Part shown: in pieces, positions 16,265 through 28,489 of the stretch
Position numbering within the stretch: position 1 is the first letter of the stretch
Layout of the letters: each line of letters begins with the position of its first letter
Source: Mesotaenium endlicherianum
Lineage: Eukaryota > Streptophyta > Zygnematophyceae > Zygnematales > Mesotaeniaceae
Reading direction: 5' to 3'
Assembly (NCBI GenBank): GCA_009602735.1
Contig: WELA01007202.1
Coordinates: 673,335 to 737,334 of the forward strand
Length of the DNA: 64,000 bases
Position numbers and translations under genes: made by a program
The notes under the pieces: generated by a model
What the model was told of the DNA's origin: nothing
The model's database searches: none
What the model saw: only the letters and a program-made list of their open reading frames with translations

Positions 16265-16763
16265 TGTAGTGAAACAGATAGATAAAGTACTTAGTAAAAT
16301 AGAATACTTTATTCAAGACAAGGATCTTTGAACACAAGTGGTAGCTTCTTGAAAGAGAGATGGCTTCTTGAAAGTTTATATATTTTTGGATTTTGGCAAG
16401 TACAAGAGTGATTCTGCCATCTCTTTCTATGTTCTAGCTCTTGTTTATATACTTGCTACATAAGTAATTTCTAGGAAGGTGTATGTTGATGTGTTGGCAC
16501 CCAACACATCCCAAAACTTGCCACCTCTTTCTAGAATAATGTACACATGTCCTTTTGACCTAAAAATGGCACATCTGACTTTTGCCACATGGAGTTCTTC
16601 TAGGTCTTTCCTCTAACTTCGAAAATGCCTTGGAAGGTTCAAAGGACATGAACCAAGTTACTAGAGTACCTATTCACACTTGACTCCACACAATACTACT
16701 CCAAATATATTTGAAAACATTAAAATATATGCAAACTAATATATAATAACTCAAATCACTACA
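16265..16763 (-). repeat. 3' LTR of retrotransposon B
   Basis: The stretch is 499 bp, begins TGTAGTGAAACAG on the + strand and ends AAATCACTACA. The inverted ends TGTAGTG/CACTACA are the usual LTR termini. It is nearly identical to 22,438-22,940. Confidence 0.95.
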
Positions 16764-17532
16764 TCACCCCCCCGATAGAAAAAGCGACGTCTCGGCGCGT
16801 CAAGTCAGGTCTTACACATGTGGAGCAAACTAGTCAACAGTTTCAAGTCAGATGCCACACATGTGAAGAGGACTAGTCAAAGGCGCCAAGTCAGGTGCTA
16901 CACATGTAAGGTAGACTAGGCAAGGTCGTAGGTGGTGTGACCTTATTGGCTAGCCTACTCCTTAATGATAAAGAAAATTGTACAAGTTGGCCCAGAATCT
17001 GCCACGAACTCAAAAATTCATAGCGGCCACAGAACTGCTCCAAATCTGAAAATTCGAGTGCCAGACGGACCGCGTCGGAGAACTCTACCGGGTCACCAAA
17101 TTTGAGAGCATTCTCATTTCTGGAGTGTCGTTGAGAGCTGAGAGAGTAGGCACTCCTCCAAATCTGTGCAGAAACTTCTGAAAATCATAAGTCCTTCTAT
17201 ACTTCTCCAAATGCTCCAAACTAAGTCTCAAACTGGGCGCTGTAAGATGTTCTACCAGAGTCTTGAGTTTCAGAGCATTCCAAGTTCAGGGGAGGGCACA
17301 ATGTCAGAAGGCATATTCTGCCCTAACAATGCCAGCAGCCTGACCCCCTTCTACTTAGAGCATCATATCTCTCTCACCAGTGCTCCAAATTGAGCAAACT
17401 TGGACTCTAAATGACCGGCTACTCATGGACTACAGCCAGGTAAATTTTCAGAATTTATTATGCAGAGACCTATTACCAGTAGCAGTTTTAGTTTTCTGTC
17501 CAGAAACTGCGAGAAGAGAAGAGTGTCTAATG

Positions 17533-20500
17533 TCAATTTTTCCTCTTTCTTGTTCTTGCAGGCTGCCTCCAAGGGGTCTTCTGCTGCTTCTTGATGGTGG
17601 CAGGCTGCCTCCCTGAAGTCTTCGGGCTTCTAGTAGAGAGACTTGGGGCTGGTCCAAGATGGGGGTTGGCGGCATGGAAGCGCTTCAACTTTCTCTGAAC
17701 TTTGTCAAGGTAGTGCGCCGCCACCCAACTATTCTCCGAATCTGGATATCCTTTCCACTTGATCAAGTATTGCTGCTGTCTCCTGAAATTTCTCATAGCC
17801 ACTATGTCTTCCACTTCGTACTCCAAATGATCATCCACTATTGTTGGGGCTGGTGGGGTTGTCACACGTCCTGGGAACTTGTTGTCGGGTTGCACATATG
17901 GCTTGAAGAGGGAAGCGTGGAATACGGGGTCGATGTGCATAGTCTGGGGAAGTTCTAGCTTGAAAGCAACGGGGTTGACTTGCTGGATAATCTTGAAGGG
18001 TCCCAAATACTTGGGAGAGAACTTGCTGCCGGCAGGCCTGTTGTTCAGGGAAATGTTCTTGGATGATAGTAACACGTTGTCACCCACTCTGTACGTAATT
18101 TCTCTTCTGGATCTGTTCGCCACTCTTGCTTGAGCATCTTGCGCGTGTTGTAGAGCTTTCTTCGCTGCTGTAAGGGCTGCTTCTAATGTCTCCATAAAAT
18201 CTGTGGCTGCAGGTACTTCATCATGGCCAGCCGTGAAGCTCAGTGGCGTGGTCGGATGGAAGCCATAGTTGAGGAAGAATGGGGACTCTTGGGTAGAGGC
18301 CTGCGTAGTGTTGTTGTAGGCAAACTCGAGGGGGGTCAAGTACATGTCCCAGTCTTGCTCGAGGGTAGACACGTAGGCCTTTAGAGAGGTCTTTAGGGTA
18401 CGATTCATACGCTCGGTTTGCCCATCTGATTGTGGGTGGTAGGCAGTAGACATATCCAGCGATGTACCCAAGTTCTTGAAGAGATTTTTCCAGAAATGGC
18501 TTGTGAATCTTGGATCTCTATCTGACACAATTCTTGATGGTAGTCCATGGAGTCGGAAGATGTTGTCAAAGATGAGTCTTGCAAGTTGTGGTGCTGTAGC
18601 CTTAGTCGTCGTGGGAATAAAATGAGCCATCTTGGTAAGTCTGTCCACCACCGTGAGTATTGCATTATGGCCTCGAGGTGTCACGGGCAAGTCCACGATA
18701 AGGTCCATTGAGATGTCCGTCCATTGTCTTTCGGGGATTGGTAGTGGTTGGAGGAGTCCTCCCGCCTTTTGCGATGATGGCTTGATTCTTTGGCATGTGT
18801 CACAGCTCCTGCAGTACTCCTTGACTTGCTTAGACATGCCTGGCCAACAATAAGTCCTAGCTAGAACGCCCGTGGTCCTTAGGATTCCAAAGTGTCCTCC
18901 AAGAGGGTTGTCGTGTGCTTCTCGTAGAAGCAAGAGCCGGAGGTCTAAGTCATTAGGAACACATCTCTGGCCCGTATCTTGCCTCACCCAATAATTGCCT
19001 TCTTGCTTCTTGCATGGGTCCAAGGCTGCTTCTCCGTTCTTGTAGTAAGGGTCTCTTTCATAGGCGGCTGAAAATCGAGCTTCCAGATCTGTCTTCAGGG
19101 ATACCATCACTGCATTTAATTGCAGTCTTGAGAGGGGGTCAGCCGGGTTTGTCTTGCCGGGCTGGTACTGAATCGTGATGTTGTATTGTTGCAAGTATCC
19201 GCTCCATCTTGCTTGTCTCCTTGAGAGATACGGCTGCGTTTGGAGGTGCTTTAACGCCTCGTGGTCCGTGGTGACCAGTACTTTGCGTCCTTCAACGTAG
19301 CAGCGCCAAACCTTCAAGGCATGTACAATCGCCAATGCCTCTCGCTCCGTGGTTGTATAATTTTGCTCGGCTGGATTTAGCTTCCTTGACTCGTAGGCGA
19401 TGGGCTGCAGTCCCTTGCCTTGGTCTTGAAGCAGGATTGCTCCTATTGCATAGGAAGATGCATCGGTGATGACGTGGAAGGGCCAATCTGGGTTTGGACT
19501 TGGGAGTGTGAGCACCGGGGATGTGGTCAATCTTCGCTTTAACTCTTGAAATGCCTCTTCCTCTTTCTCGGTCCATGTATATAGCCTGTCCTTCTTGAGT
19601 AGATCTGTCAGGGGGGCTGCTATGTGCGAGAAGCCTTGGATGAATTTTCTGTACCAATTGGCAAATCCCAAGAATGACTGGAGTTCTTTCTTGGTCGTGG
19701 GGGTTGGCCATTCCTCCACCACCGTGGTCTTCTTGGGGTCTATCTTGATGCCATCAGCAGTCACGTGGAGACCTAGGAACTCCACTTCTTGTTTGGCAAA
19801 CTCGCATTTTGACTCCTTCGCAAACAGCTTGTTTTGCTTCAATACTTCAAGGACTTCTTTCAAGTGTCTCGCATGCTCTTCAAGGGTCTTGCTGTAGATA
19901 AGGATGTCATCGATGAATACCACCACAAATCTGTCCAACATGGGCTGAAATATGGTGTTCATCATAGTCATGAAAGTTGCTGGCGCGTTGGTGAGTCCAA
20001 ATGGCAGGACCATGAACTCAAAATGTCCATATCTTGTCCTGAATGCCGTCTTCTCTATGTCCGGTTCTGCGATGCGAATCTGGTGGTAGCCGCTCCGTAA
20101 GTCAATCTTCGTGAAGTACTTGGCTCCAACCAGCCGGTCCATGAGCTCATCCATGCGCGGCAGCGGGTATCGATTCTTGATGGTGATCTTGTTGAGGGCG
20201 CGATAGTCCACACACATCCTCAAGGTACCATCTTTCTTCTTGACAAATAGCACCGGGGCTCCAAATGGCGACTTGCTAGGTCGAATGAAGCCATGCTCCA
20301 GTAGCTCCTTGATTTGCTTCTTGACTTCGTCTAGCTCCGTGTATGACATTTTGAACGTAGGCCGAGAGATGGGCTTGCTTCCGGGCTCCAACTCTATCTT
20401 GTGGTCTACGAATCTTTTGGGGGGTAGGCCCTTGGGCAATTCCGGGGAGAACACTTCTTTGTAGTCCTCTAAGACTTCTTGTATCTCCTTGGGAACGGGG

Positions 20501-21198
20501 CTGCCTTCTTGACTCTCGATGTCTTTCTTGATGTCTTTTGGCGTGATCAAGGCCAAAAGAAGCTCGTGTCCCTTCCTCACAAGTCTCTTGAGTTGGAGGG
20601 CGGACAATAGTATCTCGTGTGCCGGCTTCTGGATGTCTTGGGTCTGGATATTCTGGATTGCGCGCAAAATACAGATTCTTGAAGTGATGTCATTCTTGAT
20701 CTTGATAGTACCGGTCCTCCAATCAACTTGGGGGTTGTGCTTGGTCAACCAAGGCGTCCCTAGGATGACGTCGTACTTGCCCAATTGCATGGGGGAGAAC
20801 ACTACTCTATCCTTGAAGGACTTGATAGAGAGTGCCAAGGGGTACGTCTTCTTGGAAGGGGTAGTATAGGAGAATCCATCGGGCATCATAATCTCCTCGT
20901 CGTGGTCAAGAGTTCGCATAGTAATACCGTGCTTGGTGGCAAAATCTGCAGCAATGAAGTTGCCTTGAGCTCCGCTATCCACCAAGATGTGGACCTTCTC
21001 TCCTCCAAGGTAACCTCTCAAACTCATTGGGGCTGGAACGTCGTCTTCAACGGGGGTCTCCACCTCACTTGGCGTGTTGCCTTCTCGTGAAGTGGGTCTT
21101 GGGGTGGTAGGCTCCTGGCCTACCGGCGCTGTCCGTTTTTTGACAACTTTTTGGGGCATGAAAGTGCACGATGGCCCTTTTCCTTGCAATAAAAGCAT
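17533..21198 (-). CDS. pol polyprotein of retrotransposon B
   Basis: A 1221-residue frame, a normal length for a chromovirus pol. Domains in order are protease ([10 protein letters not shown], around residue 73), reverse transcriptase ([11 protein letters not shown] near 326 and [12 protein letters not shown] near 427), RNase H ([16 protein letters not shown] near 577) and integrase. The integrase has an N-terminal His2Cys2 finger ([10 protein letters not shown], then [11 protein letters not shown]), a DDE core ([16 protein letters not shown], and [17 protein letters not shown]) and a GPF-type C-terminal part. A chromodomain follows near 1120-1165 ([15 protein letters not shown]). The frame overlaps the gag frame by about 80 nt in a different register, so pol would be made by ribosomal frameshifting, as is known in LTR elements. 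The first in-frame Met may not be a real start. Confidence 0.95.
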   Translation of the reverse strand: MLLLQGKGPSCTFMPQKVVKKRTAPVGQEPTTPRPTSREGNTPSEVETPVEDDVPAPMSLRGYLGGEKVHILVDSGAQGNFIAADFATKHGITMRTLDHDEEIMMPDGFSYTTPSKKTYPLALSIKSFKDRVVFSPMQLGKYDVILGTPWLTKHNPQVDWRTGTIKIKNDITSRICILRAIQNIQTQDIQKPAHEILLSALQLKRLVRKGHELLLALITPKDIKKDIESQEGSPVPKEIQEVLEDYKEVFSPELPKGLPPKRFVDHKIELEPGSKPISRPTFKMSYTELDEVKKQIKELLEHGFIRPSKSPFGAPVLFVKKKDGTLRMCVDYRALNKITIKNRYPLPRMDELMDRLVGAKYFTKIDLRSGYHQIRIAEPDIEKTAFRTRYGHFEFMVLPFGLTNAPATFMTMMNTIFQPMLDRFVVVFIDDILIYSKTLEEHARHLKEVLEVLKQNKLFAKESKCEFAKQEVEFLGLHVTADGIKIDPKKTTVVEEWPTPTTKKELQSFLGFANWYRKFIQGFSHIAAPLTDLLKKDRLYTWTEKEEEAFQELKRRLTTSPVLTLPSPNPDWPFHVITDASSYAIGAILLQDQGKGLQPIAYESRKLNPAEQNYTTTEREALAIVHALKVWRCYVEGRKVLVTTDHEALKHLQTQPYLSRRQARWSGYLQQYNITIQYQPGKTNPADPLSRLQLNAVMVSLKTDLEARFSAAYERDPYYKNGEAALDPCKKQEGNYWVRQDTGQRCVPNDLDLRLLLLREAHDNPLGGHFGILRTTGVLARTYCWPGMSKQVKEYCRSCDTCQRIKPSSQKAGGLLQPLPIPERQWTDISMDLIVDLPVTPRGHNAILTVVDRLTKMAHFIPTTTKATAPQLARLIFDNIFRLHGLPSRIVSDRDPRFTSHFWKNLFKNLGTSLDMSTAYHPQSDGQTERMNRTLKTSLKAYVSTLEQDWDMYLTPLEFAYNNTTQASTQESPFFLNYGFHPTTPLSFTAGHDEVPAATDFMETLEAALTAAKKALQHAQDAQARVANRSRREITYRVGDNVLLSSKNISLNNRPAGSKFSPKYLGPFKIIQQVNPVAFKLELPQTMHIDPVFHASLFKPYVQPDNKFPGRVTTPPAPTIVDDHLEYEVEDIVAMRNFRRQQQYLIKWKGYPDSENSWVAAHYLDKVQRKLKRFHAANPHLGPAPSLSTRSPKTSGRQPATIKKQQKTPWRQPARTRKRKN

Positions 21199-22400
21199 AG
21201 TCCAGCCGTCATGAGAGCTTCTTTTTCAGCCGGGGAGAGTCTTGCTTTCACTCCTTGCTGGTTTCTTGCATCATAAGTGTCATTGGAGGGTCTTCCACTC
21301 TTCCGGGCAGCCGCGGGGTCCCTTTTAATAACTCCAATTTCCATGGGTGTGGGTCCAGATTTGGATGTGGAAGGAGCTGCGTACACCCGCGTCGTCGGTT
21401 CCCGTGAAGATGAAGGCACGGAGTGCTTGAAATCCAAGGTATCCACCTTTTGGGCCACTTCAATGATCTTTGAGAAGTCCGTCAAGTCGCGTAACTCCAC
21501 TTCCTTTGCCACCTTGGGTTTGAGGCCAAAGATGTAGCGGTCAATCTTCTCCTCGAGAGACATGTTGGGGATCTCAAGAGTGAGGGCGTGAAATCTGGAT
21601 GTATACTCTTGAACGGACGTCGTTTGCTTGAGATGGTGGAGCTTTCCTCGGGCAATCTTCTCCGCATTGATGGGCATGAATTGCTTCTTGAGGGCCTCAC
21701 GAAAATCTGCCCATCTTGCATATGATGGTGGGGGCTCTTGGCCGAGCATGGGGTGCGCCATAGCTTGATATATAGCCGCTTGATAGTTACGCCACCATGA
21801 TGTTGCTGCTCCTCTAAGTAAGGTAACGGCAAAGGGAACGTAGTCCTCCTCGGGTACTTCAAGGAATGCGAGGTACGTCTCCACTTGGTAGAGCCATAAA
21901 TTCAGGTTGGCACCTTTCCCGGGGTTGAAAGTGTCGGGTTTGCCGGGCTTGATGAGTTTCCTTGCTCTCGTTGGCTCTTGTGGAGGCGCTTGAGCCGGGG
22001 CTGGATTTTGAGCATTGCTCGCAATAGGGGCAACCATGGCAGCCATAGCTTCTCTTGACGCTTGCACGGTTGCTTCATAGGTGGCCAAGCCCACTTGGTT
22101 GTGGACGGTCATTAGGAAGGCTGCCCACTCATTTGCGGGAACTCCTTGTGGTGGGGTCAACTTTGCTATAGCGGCTGCCACGGGATTTGACGGTGCTCCT
22201 CCTTGTGGTGCTTCTTGTTGTTGGAGATTTCCTTGAGTAGGCTCTCCCATCGACGCTGGAGGAGGGTGTGCTCCTCCTTGTGGTGCTTCTTGTTGTTGCA
22301 GATTTTCTTGAGTGGGCTCTCCCATCGGCGCTGGAGGAGGGTGTCTTGGAGAGGAAGGGCTTCCTTCGAAAGCTTGCTGTTGGTCTTGAGGATCGGCCAT
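21120..22400 (-). CDS. gag of retrotransposon B
   Basis: A 426-residue capsid/nucleocapsid protein that would package the element RNA. It starts just inside the primer-binding site ([15 protein letters not shown]). It contains a 25-residue direct repeat near residues 20-69 ([20 protein letters not shown] in the first copy), a capsid-type region ([14 protein letters not shown], then [17 protein letters not shown]) and a C-terminal CCHC zinc knuckle ([15 protein letters not shown]). The start is supported by its match to the gag of element C, which begins with the same residues. Confidence 0.95.
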   Translation of the reverse strand: MADPQDQQQAFEGSPSSPRHPPPAPMGEPTQENLQQQEAPQGGAHPPPASMGEPTQGNLQQQEAPQGGAPSNPVAAAIAKLTPPQGVPANEWAAFLMTVHNQVGLATYEATVQASREAMAAMVAPIASNAQNPAPAQAPPQEPTRARKLIKPGKPDTFNPGKGANLNLWLYQVETYLAFLEVPEEDYVPFAVTLLRGAATSWWRNYQAAIYQAMAHPMLGQEPPPSYARWADFREALKKQFMPINAEKIARGKLHHLKQTTSVQEYTSRFHALTLEIPNMSLEEKIDRYIFGLKPKVAKEVELRDLTDFSKIIEVAQKVDTLDFKHSVPSSSREPTTRVYAAPSTSKSGPTPMEIGVIKRDPAAARKSGRPSNDTYDARNQQGVKARLSPAEKEALMTAGLCFYCKEKGHRALSCPKKLSKNGQRR

Positions 22401-22424
22401 CTTCTTGTGCTACCAAAGTGCCTA

Positions 22425-22436
22425 GCTCCGATACCA
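22425..22436 (-). promoter_or_regulatory. primer-binding site of retrotransposon B
   Basis: On the - strand TGGTATCGGAGC lies one base inside the 5' LTR. Plant Ty3/gypsy and copia elements commonly use TGGTATCAGAGC, complementary to the 3' end of initiator methionine tRNA; this copy differs at one position. Element C carries the consensus form at 48,253. Confidence 0.88.
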
Positions 22437-22437
22437 C

Positions 22438-22940
22438 TGTAGTGAAACAGATAGATAAAGTACTTAGTAAAACAGAATACTTTATCTATTCAAGACAAGG
22501 ATCTTTGAACACAAGTGGTAGCTTCTTGAAAGAGAGATGGCTTCTTGAAAGTTAATATATTTCTGGATTTTGGCAAGTACAAGAGTGATTCTGGAATGTC
22601 TTTCTATGTTCTAGCTCTTGTTTATATACTTGCTACATAAGTAATTTCTAGGAAGGTGTATGTTGATGTGTTGGCACCCAACACATCCCAAAACTTGCCA
22701 CCTCTTTCTAGAATAATGTACACATGTCCTTTTGACCTAAGAATGGCACATCTGACTTTTGCCACATGGAGTTCTTCTAGGTCTTTCCTCTAACTTCGAA
22801 AATGCCTTGGAAGGTTCAAAGGACATGAACCAAGTTACTAGAGTACCTATTCACACTTGACACCACACAATACCACTCCAAATATATTTGAAAACATTAA
22901 AATATATGCATACCAATATATAATAACTCAAATCACTACA
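22438..22940 (-). repeat. 5' LTR of retrotransposon B
   Basis: The stretch is 503 bp and nearly identical to the 3' LTR at 16,265-16,763, apart from a 4-bp indel near 22,480 and about a dozen substitutions. It should hold the element promoter and RNA start. The TSD GTTGC follows at 22,941. Confidence 0.95.
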
Positions 22941-24016
22941 GTTGCCGTCGACTACTCCTTCCACAATGTTAGGCTTGTCAACATCCCGTCTTTTGCTTCT
23001 CGGCAGGCTCCTGGGGATAACCTCCTTGTGAGTTCTCGTCTTCACGCCAGTAGACACCCCAGGACGACTTACTGGCGTCCTCCTTTTTCCTGCTGTTGAG
23101 GTTGCTTCGCCTTCACATGACAGTCTCGGGCCAGATGTCCAAGCTTGCCGCAACTATAGCAGGGTCCTCTCGGCTTGAAATTCTGCTGCCTGCGCTGGTA
23201 CTGCACAAGTCCCAACTCCATGGGTACTGGACCTTGAACACTCGTGCTTGGCGCTTGAGATCCAAAGTGTCGATATCCTCCAAAGTTGTGGCTGCCCCAC
23301 TGCCTCTGACTATACTCCACAGCGTCGACCCTTGTTGCCAATGCCATCATTTCTCCAAGACTGGTAGGGTCCTTGAGCGCCACTTCCTTGGCCACAGTTG
23401 GCTTGAGTCCCCTCTTGAACTTGTCCATCATCTCCGACTCGTGCATGGATGGACATTGAAGCACCAGCTCGTTGAAGCGCGATACATACTCCTGAACGCT
23501 TCCTCGCTGACGAAGGCGCACCAATAGATCTCGAGCGGTAGCCTCGGGTGCAATAGGTTGAAGTTGCCTCTTCAAGCCTTCAAATAGCTGATCAACAGTA
23601 GCAGGAACTCCAGACAGCTGCTCTTCTCGTTTATACCAAGCTCCAGCACTCTTCTGCAGCAAAGTTATGACAAAGGCGACTTGCCTGTCGGGCGTAGAAT
23701 ACTCCATAAACTTCTTCACTCCAAAAAGCCACTGATGAACAGGCGGCAATCCACGCTCTCCAGTATAAACTTCAGGCTTAGGCGCACGCACTCTCAATGG
23801 GGGTGGGATAACTCGTTGCACCACTGGGTTAACATGAATCGGTGGCACAAGATGTGCAAGTGCCGAACTCGTCGAAGCGGCGTTCCCCATAACAACTCGC
23901 ACCATTCTCTCCACCTCCATGCGCATATTTTGTTGAAACTGGGTGTAGGCTTCTCCACCAATTGCATTGGCCATTTGCCTCAGCATCGCCAGCATTTCTT
24001 GTTGCTCTCTGGTCAT
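22941..24016 (-). pseudogene. gag region of retrotransposon A
   Basis: A 315-residue frame (23,069-24,016) holds a retrotransposon capsid domain (PEVYTGERGLPPVHQWLFGV, then VQEYVSRFNELVLQCPSM) and a CCHC knuckle (CYSCGKLGHLARDC near 23,150). The segment 22,941-23,068 continues toward the protease but is cut off by element B, which sits a few codons before the protease active-site motif. The gag differs strongly from that of B and C, so A is a separate family. Confidence 0.92.
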
Positions 24017-24117
24017 CGTCAGTGCTGCCTGCTGCCCTGTGCGCTCAACATGCTCGACATGTTCGCCTCCTCGAGTTGCCGACTAGGACTCCATAATATA
24101 ATATGCAAACTAGCCCA

Positions 24118-24129
24118 GCTTCGATACCA
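24118..24129 (-). promoter_or_regulatory. primer-binding site of retrotransposon A
   Basis: On the - strand TGGTATCGAAGC lies two bases inside the 5' LTR. It shares TGGTATC with the usual initiator-Met site and then departs from it, so the primer tRNA may be initiator Met or another tRNA. Confidence 0.7.
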
Positions 24130-24131
24130 GA

Positions 24132-24874
24132 CGTAAGGGGCAAAGTGCCCTAGTGGAAGCGTAGTAACTCACGAGGAAAGGAACTAGTTGCAATCATAGT
24201 AGAGAGTGCAGCGGCATATCACTAACAAAGCTTTGGAAAAATACTCAACATTTTGAGTAGCAAGAAACAGCTCAAAAATGAATTAGGATGATAGGCCTTG
24301 TCATTACAAACCTGTACAAATTTACAGAAGTGAAAACTGATGAGAAACAAAGAAGTTATGCCTATTTATAATTTTCTGCCTAAATGCTCCTCTTAGGAGG
24401 AAGTTACGGATCTTCCTAAGTGTTCGTCAAATCGTCCCTTCCAGAATATTCGTGAGTAAGCCAGATCAGTCTAATCTGACGTGTCGGGCCGAATTGACGT
24501 CCACATACATGCATCGACATTACTAGAATATTCTATCGTAGACGCGCTAGGCTAAACCGAAACTTCTAGGTAAATCGAACTAGTCGGCACTCAACGTCAG
24601 CTAAACTTACGTGAAGATTCGAGTCCATTCTAACGGGCCAGATTGCTCGACGCTGTCGGTCAATACGACGGTCGCGCTCACCGCGAATTAAGGACAGTCG
24701 TCAACCGACCTCAAAACTAATTAAACTTCAGAAATCCGTAACTCCTCAATACTTAACCAAATTCGATGAACTTTATATCAAAATGACCACAGAAAATGCA
24801 ATGTACACTTCCATGCAATCATAACATATTTTCATGAAACTCAAAAACATGCTTTATAAACCTATGACCTTACA
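24132..24874 (-). repeat. 5' LTR of retrotransposon A
   Basis: The stretch is about 743 bp and matches 12,075-12,815 along its whole length with frequent substitutions. On the + strand it ends CCTATGACCTTACA, and the target duplication CCTAT follows at 24,875-24,879. Confidence 0.92.
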
Positions 24875-24879
24875 CCTAT

Positions 24880-27325
24880 TAAGCCTTCATCTTTCCATCA
24901 CTGACGAGGAGCATCCTGCGTGCGCAGGCGAGAGAGGGCAAGAGGTGATGGTTTGGGTGCAAAAGATCCTCTGGACTAATGAGCGGCAATCGGATGCTCA
25001 GCCCGTCATACCAACTTGCAAGATGCAAGCAACTGATCAGGAGGGGGAGCTCTTGCTCGCTAGGAAGCCCACAGAGGTGGACACTAGTCTCATTCTCCGC
25101 ATCCGCTAAGTCATTCAGGAAGCACCTCCTGAGGCGGGCTGGTGGAAAAAGGGCGGGGTGCGGTCGGGAGACGGTTGGGTAGTGGGAGGCAAGCAAACGT
25201 ACTGGTGTGTAGATGGGGGCTCATTGAATGGGAGGGTGCCGGTTTTACCAGGGATGCTCCGTAAAGTTGTAGACATCGTGAAGGTGGCACACAATCCTGA
25301 CAACCGGACTGTAGTGAATCTGGCCATATTGATATTTTTGGATGCCTTCAAAATCTTCAAAAGAAGAAAGAGAGTGTCACTTGGTATTACTACCGCTTGC
25401 AAAATCTGGATAGCAATGTGATTGGGGGTACCAGCGTCATTAGAGTCATTGAATTCAACAGCAAGGACTCTGCAGATGATGAGATGCTGGAGTACCTCGT
25501 GAGGGCAGACTTGAAGCGACTACAGGAGAGCGTGGTCATGTATTTCGCTCCACTCAAGGAAGAATGTGTGGTTAGGGTGAAGGCGTTCTTCTGTCAAGGT
25601 ACCCCATAGAGGACAAAGAGTATGAAGATGAAGGGGATCCATTCATCTCACCCTTGTCCAATGTGCACCATTAACAGAAAAGGCCTCTTGCAATGAGGCT
25701 TGACACATGGCGTGGTGCGCACTAAGGAGGAGGCCAGGCGTTACAGGCAGGAGGTTGGGGTGGCATATGATGAAGCAGCAGCTAAGAAGAAATTGTGGGA
25801 AGAGGCCGACAAGAAGGAAAAAGCCGACCAACTGAGGAGGGAAAGTGGGCGCAAGTGCAGAGATGAGGTGGCGAAGCTAAAAGAAGATATGAAGTTTTCT
25901 GAGAAGAAGTGCGCTGACTTGTTACAAAGACACAAGGGCTATGGACCGGAGTGGAGTCCATTGGAGTCATTGCCAGGATGGAATTGCTTTATCTAGATGC
26001 CTTTGGAGCCATTTCACCTCATCGCACTTGGTGTCACTGAGGCCTTGGCCAAGAATACATTGGAGACAGCGGCAGGCTGTGCTTGGACGGCTTTCGAGAG
26101 GAAGGCGTTCAATTAATGGCAGGAACGGCAAGGTCGAACAGAGGCGACAACAAAGTGAAGAAGCCCATGGAAAATCACGACAGCTACACGGGGATGACAT
26201 CTATGGGCCTCTCCTCCCTCACGCCTGCGTTGTTGCACTCGTTCTGTTATATGAGGGTGCAATCGCTTCACACAACACAAATCAATTTCAACACGGCCAA
26301 GTTCAAGAGTAGGTTGAATGCACTGAGGCTTTGGGTCAAGCTGTGCAAACTCATACAATTGTGCTTAGCGAGCTCCCTCAACAAGGGGGACGTTGACAAG
26401 ATAGAGAGACTAGTTGAGGAGTACCATCGAGATTTTGTAGCAGAATTTCCCGCGCGGGAGGCCAGTGTTCAGGAGGGGACCACGGAGTAGCTGAATGGCG
26501 CGAGTCATAACATGCACTTTCTGATGCATTACGGCTCCTTCGTGAAGAACTATGGCTCTATGGTGCACTTGTGGGGCCAGTTTTTTGAGAGCGAGCACAA
26601 GTACGTGAAAAACAATGTGCCAACTCTCAATAACAAGCATTGCCAGGACAGATCGTTGTGGCTGCTGAAGAGGGCTCTGGAAAGGATGTGCATGATGGAC
26701 ATCTTCAGGGGCCCCGGTGTCCAAATCACCGGACACATGAGAATGTGCCCCCTCGGAGGATGGGAGTTAGCAGATTGTCTTGGCCAGCAAGTGGATCCAG
26801 AAGAAGATATACATCTCCGATACGGCTTCCAAGGGCGGGCCCAAGGAGACCTTTTGGGTGAAGGGTCACGTGTCAGTGGCCATAGACGGAGTAGCCAGAG
26901 GAGATGAGAGAAAGAACGGGCAGGTGTGGATTGCCAAGGTGGTGAACTTCTTTGTGGACAAGATGAATCTTATACACCATCCAAAGGACGACAAGAAACT
27001 GGCAGGAGGAACCACAGACTATGTGTGGGCTTTGGTCATTCTGCTCACGCGTGCACACACGTCAGGAGGAGAGTGGATGATCGACGAGTTCACAACGAAC
27101 CCGGCCTTTGAGCTCTTGGACAGTAGAGTCGTCATACCAGCATTCCTAATCATTGCAACAATACAGGTGGAAAGGTACTGCTGGGAGAAGGAGGATCGAA
27201 CCGAGTTTGTCATGACAGGTCGTAAAAAGGACGCCGGTCGAAATGTCAACAAGGAGAAGTCACTCGCGATGACTGATTGTGGTGTGTGGAGAGTGTGCAA
27301 GGGCGCACGGTTGGACAGTGGGTAA
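24880..27325 (+). mobile_element. EnSpm/CACTA-like transposase remnant
   Basis: Plus-strand text in several frames has the order of features seen in EnSpm/tnp2-type transposases. First is a segment with LRKVVDIVKVAHNPDNRTVV, then DLKRLQESVVMYFAPLKEE (about 25,510). A zinc-knuckle-like HPCPMC follows at 25,649-25,666, then a charged RTKEEARRYRQEV helix. A PLEPFHLIALGVTEAL motif lies near 26,000, and HFLMHYGSFVKNYGSMVHLW with SEHKYVKNN lies near 26,515-26,610. A C-terminal frame at 26,780-27,325 has FWVKGHVSVAIDGVA and SRVVIPAFLIIA. These proteins cut and move DNA transposons. The text is interrupted by stops (for example near 25,694, 26,116 and 26,488) and frame changes, so it is inactive. Terminal CACTA inverted repeats were not found. 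The family assignment rests on motif pattern, not a search. Confidence 0.6.
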
Positions 27326-27479
27326 TGCTGGGTACAGGGAGACCGACAAGTGCATGGAGGCGGTGTGTGCCATAGAAAATGGGTGTAGAAAGAATTATAG
27401 ACATAATCTAAACTGCAAGAAATTTCTTCTCAACCAGCACCCTGACGGTGACAAGAGAAAAATTTAATCGACAATCTCA

Positions 27480-28480
27480 AATGGAAATATATACAAGTCT
27501 GATCGGCCGTCGGGCGTCGAGGACAAATTGGAGGGAATGAGAACTCATATTTTACTATTCTATTATTTTTCATTCAACGCTTTGGCCACTTTTGGAATAG
27601 TTTCCTCCTGACAAATCGTTGGCGGAAAGTCGTCCGGTGTTCGAGTACAACTTACCTACGAGTTCGTGAGAATTGGATAACATTCTACATCACAAAATGG
27701 AAATCATTCTGACATCACGAGATGGATATCGTGCTGACATCAAGAGATAGAAATCATTGTAAACAGTCTTGGTCAGTGACATTTTTGTTTATTCTTGTAA
27801 CTGTTAATGTTGCCCTTGACGGCTGTCACAGGTGGGCGCGGTCGACTTTTTGAGTGACACAAACGAGGAGCATATGACGATGGTGGGTGCGCATTTGGTT
27901 TTGCCATTCGGTGACAAGCGCTGGGCCTTGGAGATTGTTCTCACCGATTGACACACAAGCCACGATCCCAAAAAAAGCACACAACTCCACCCTATGCACA
28001 CAATAAGGCAAAGGAGAACCACACACAGACACCATTCTATCCCGCTAACACCCACCAATTGCTCCCAGTCTCAACCTTGCTCAGCCACACATGCGTACGT
28101 AACTGATGGCGCTGCATTCAAACCCTTTGACGCGCAGGCCTTTGTCCGCAGTGCCTGACGGGAGTGTTGATAGCACACTGTAGAGATGTAGACATGCTGT
28201 GTAGAGCAAATTTATATAATTTTGTGAAACTCAACTCGACATCAATTCGCTTGATGGGATAATTTCTTTAACCTCAACCATTAAGTCCTCAAAAGACGTC
28301 TATTGATCAACTTGACACGAGAAAACAAACGTTTACACCATTCATTAAATTTTTTAAAAAGATTGTAGAGAGATTTGACATGGCTAGTTACCAATTGTGC
28401 ATCTTGGCGCCTTCATCACTTCACAATAAAAAAATCGATTTACTATACGAGCTTCTTTTTAGCTAGAGGCACAAGGTACA
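27480..28480. other. no gene supported; small minisatellite inside
   Basis: The stretch is AT-rich with short unsupported frames. Apart from the 25-bp repeat at 27,688-27,761 nothing stands out. Confidence 0.4.
27688..27761. repeat. three-copy 25-bp minisatellite
   Basis: Three consecutive units begin CATCACAAAATGGAAATC, CATCACGAGATGGATATC and CATCAAGAGATAGAAATC and end TTCTGA, GTGCTGA and TTGTA. The unit length is 25, 25 and 24 bp with a few mismatches. Confidence 0.75.
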
Positions 28481-28489
28481 ACCACCATC

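Larger units (their letters stand above)
16265..22940 (-). mobile_element. LTR retrotransposon B (Ty3/gypsy, chromovirus), looks whole
   Basis: A 6.7-kb element inserted in A, with the 5-bp duplication GTTGC at 16,260-16,264 and 22,941-22,945. Both LTRs run TG...CA. An initiator-Met-type primer site and a G-rich polypurine tract (CGGGGGGGTGA, - strand, at 16,764-16,774) lie directly inside them. The two long frames, gag and pol, are open throughout, so the element looks whole and I see no break. The LTRs differ by about a dozen substitutions and one 4-bp indel in 500 bp (roughly 2.5%), which makes it the youngest element here. It belongs to the same family as element C. Confidence 0.96.

Noticed and set aside
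17533-22400. Numerous + strand frames across element B
   Set aside because: They are antisense shadows of the long gag and pol frames of B.
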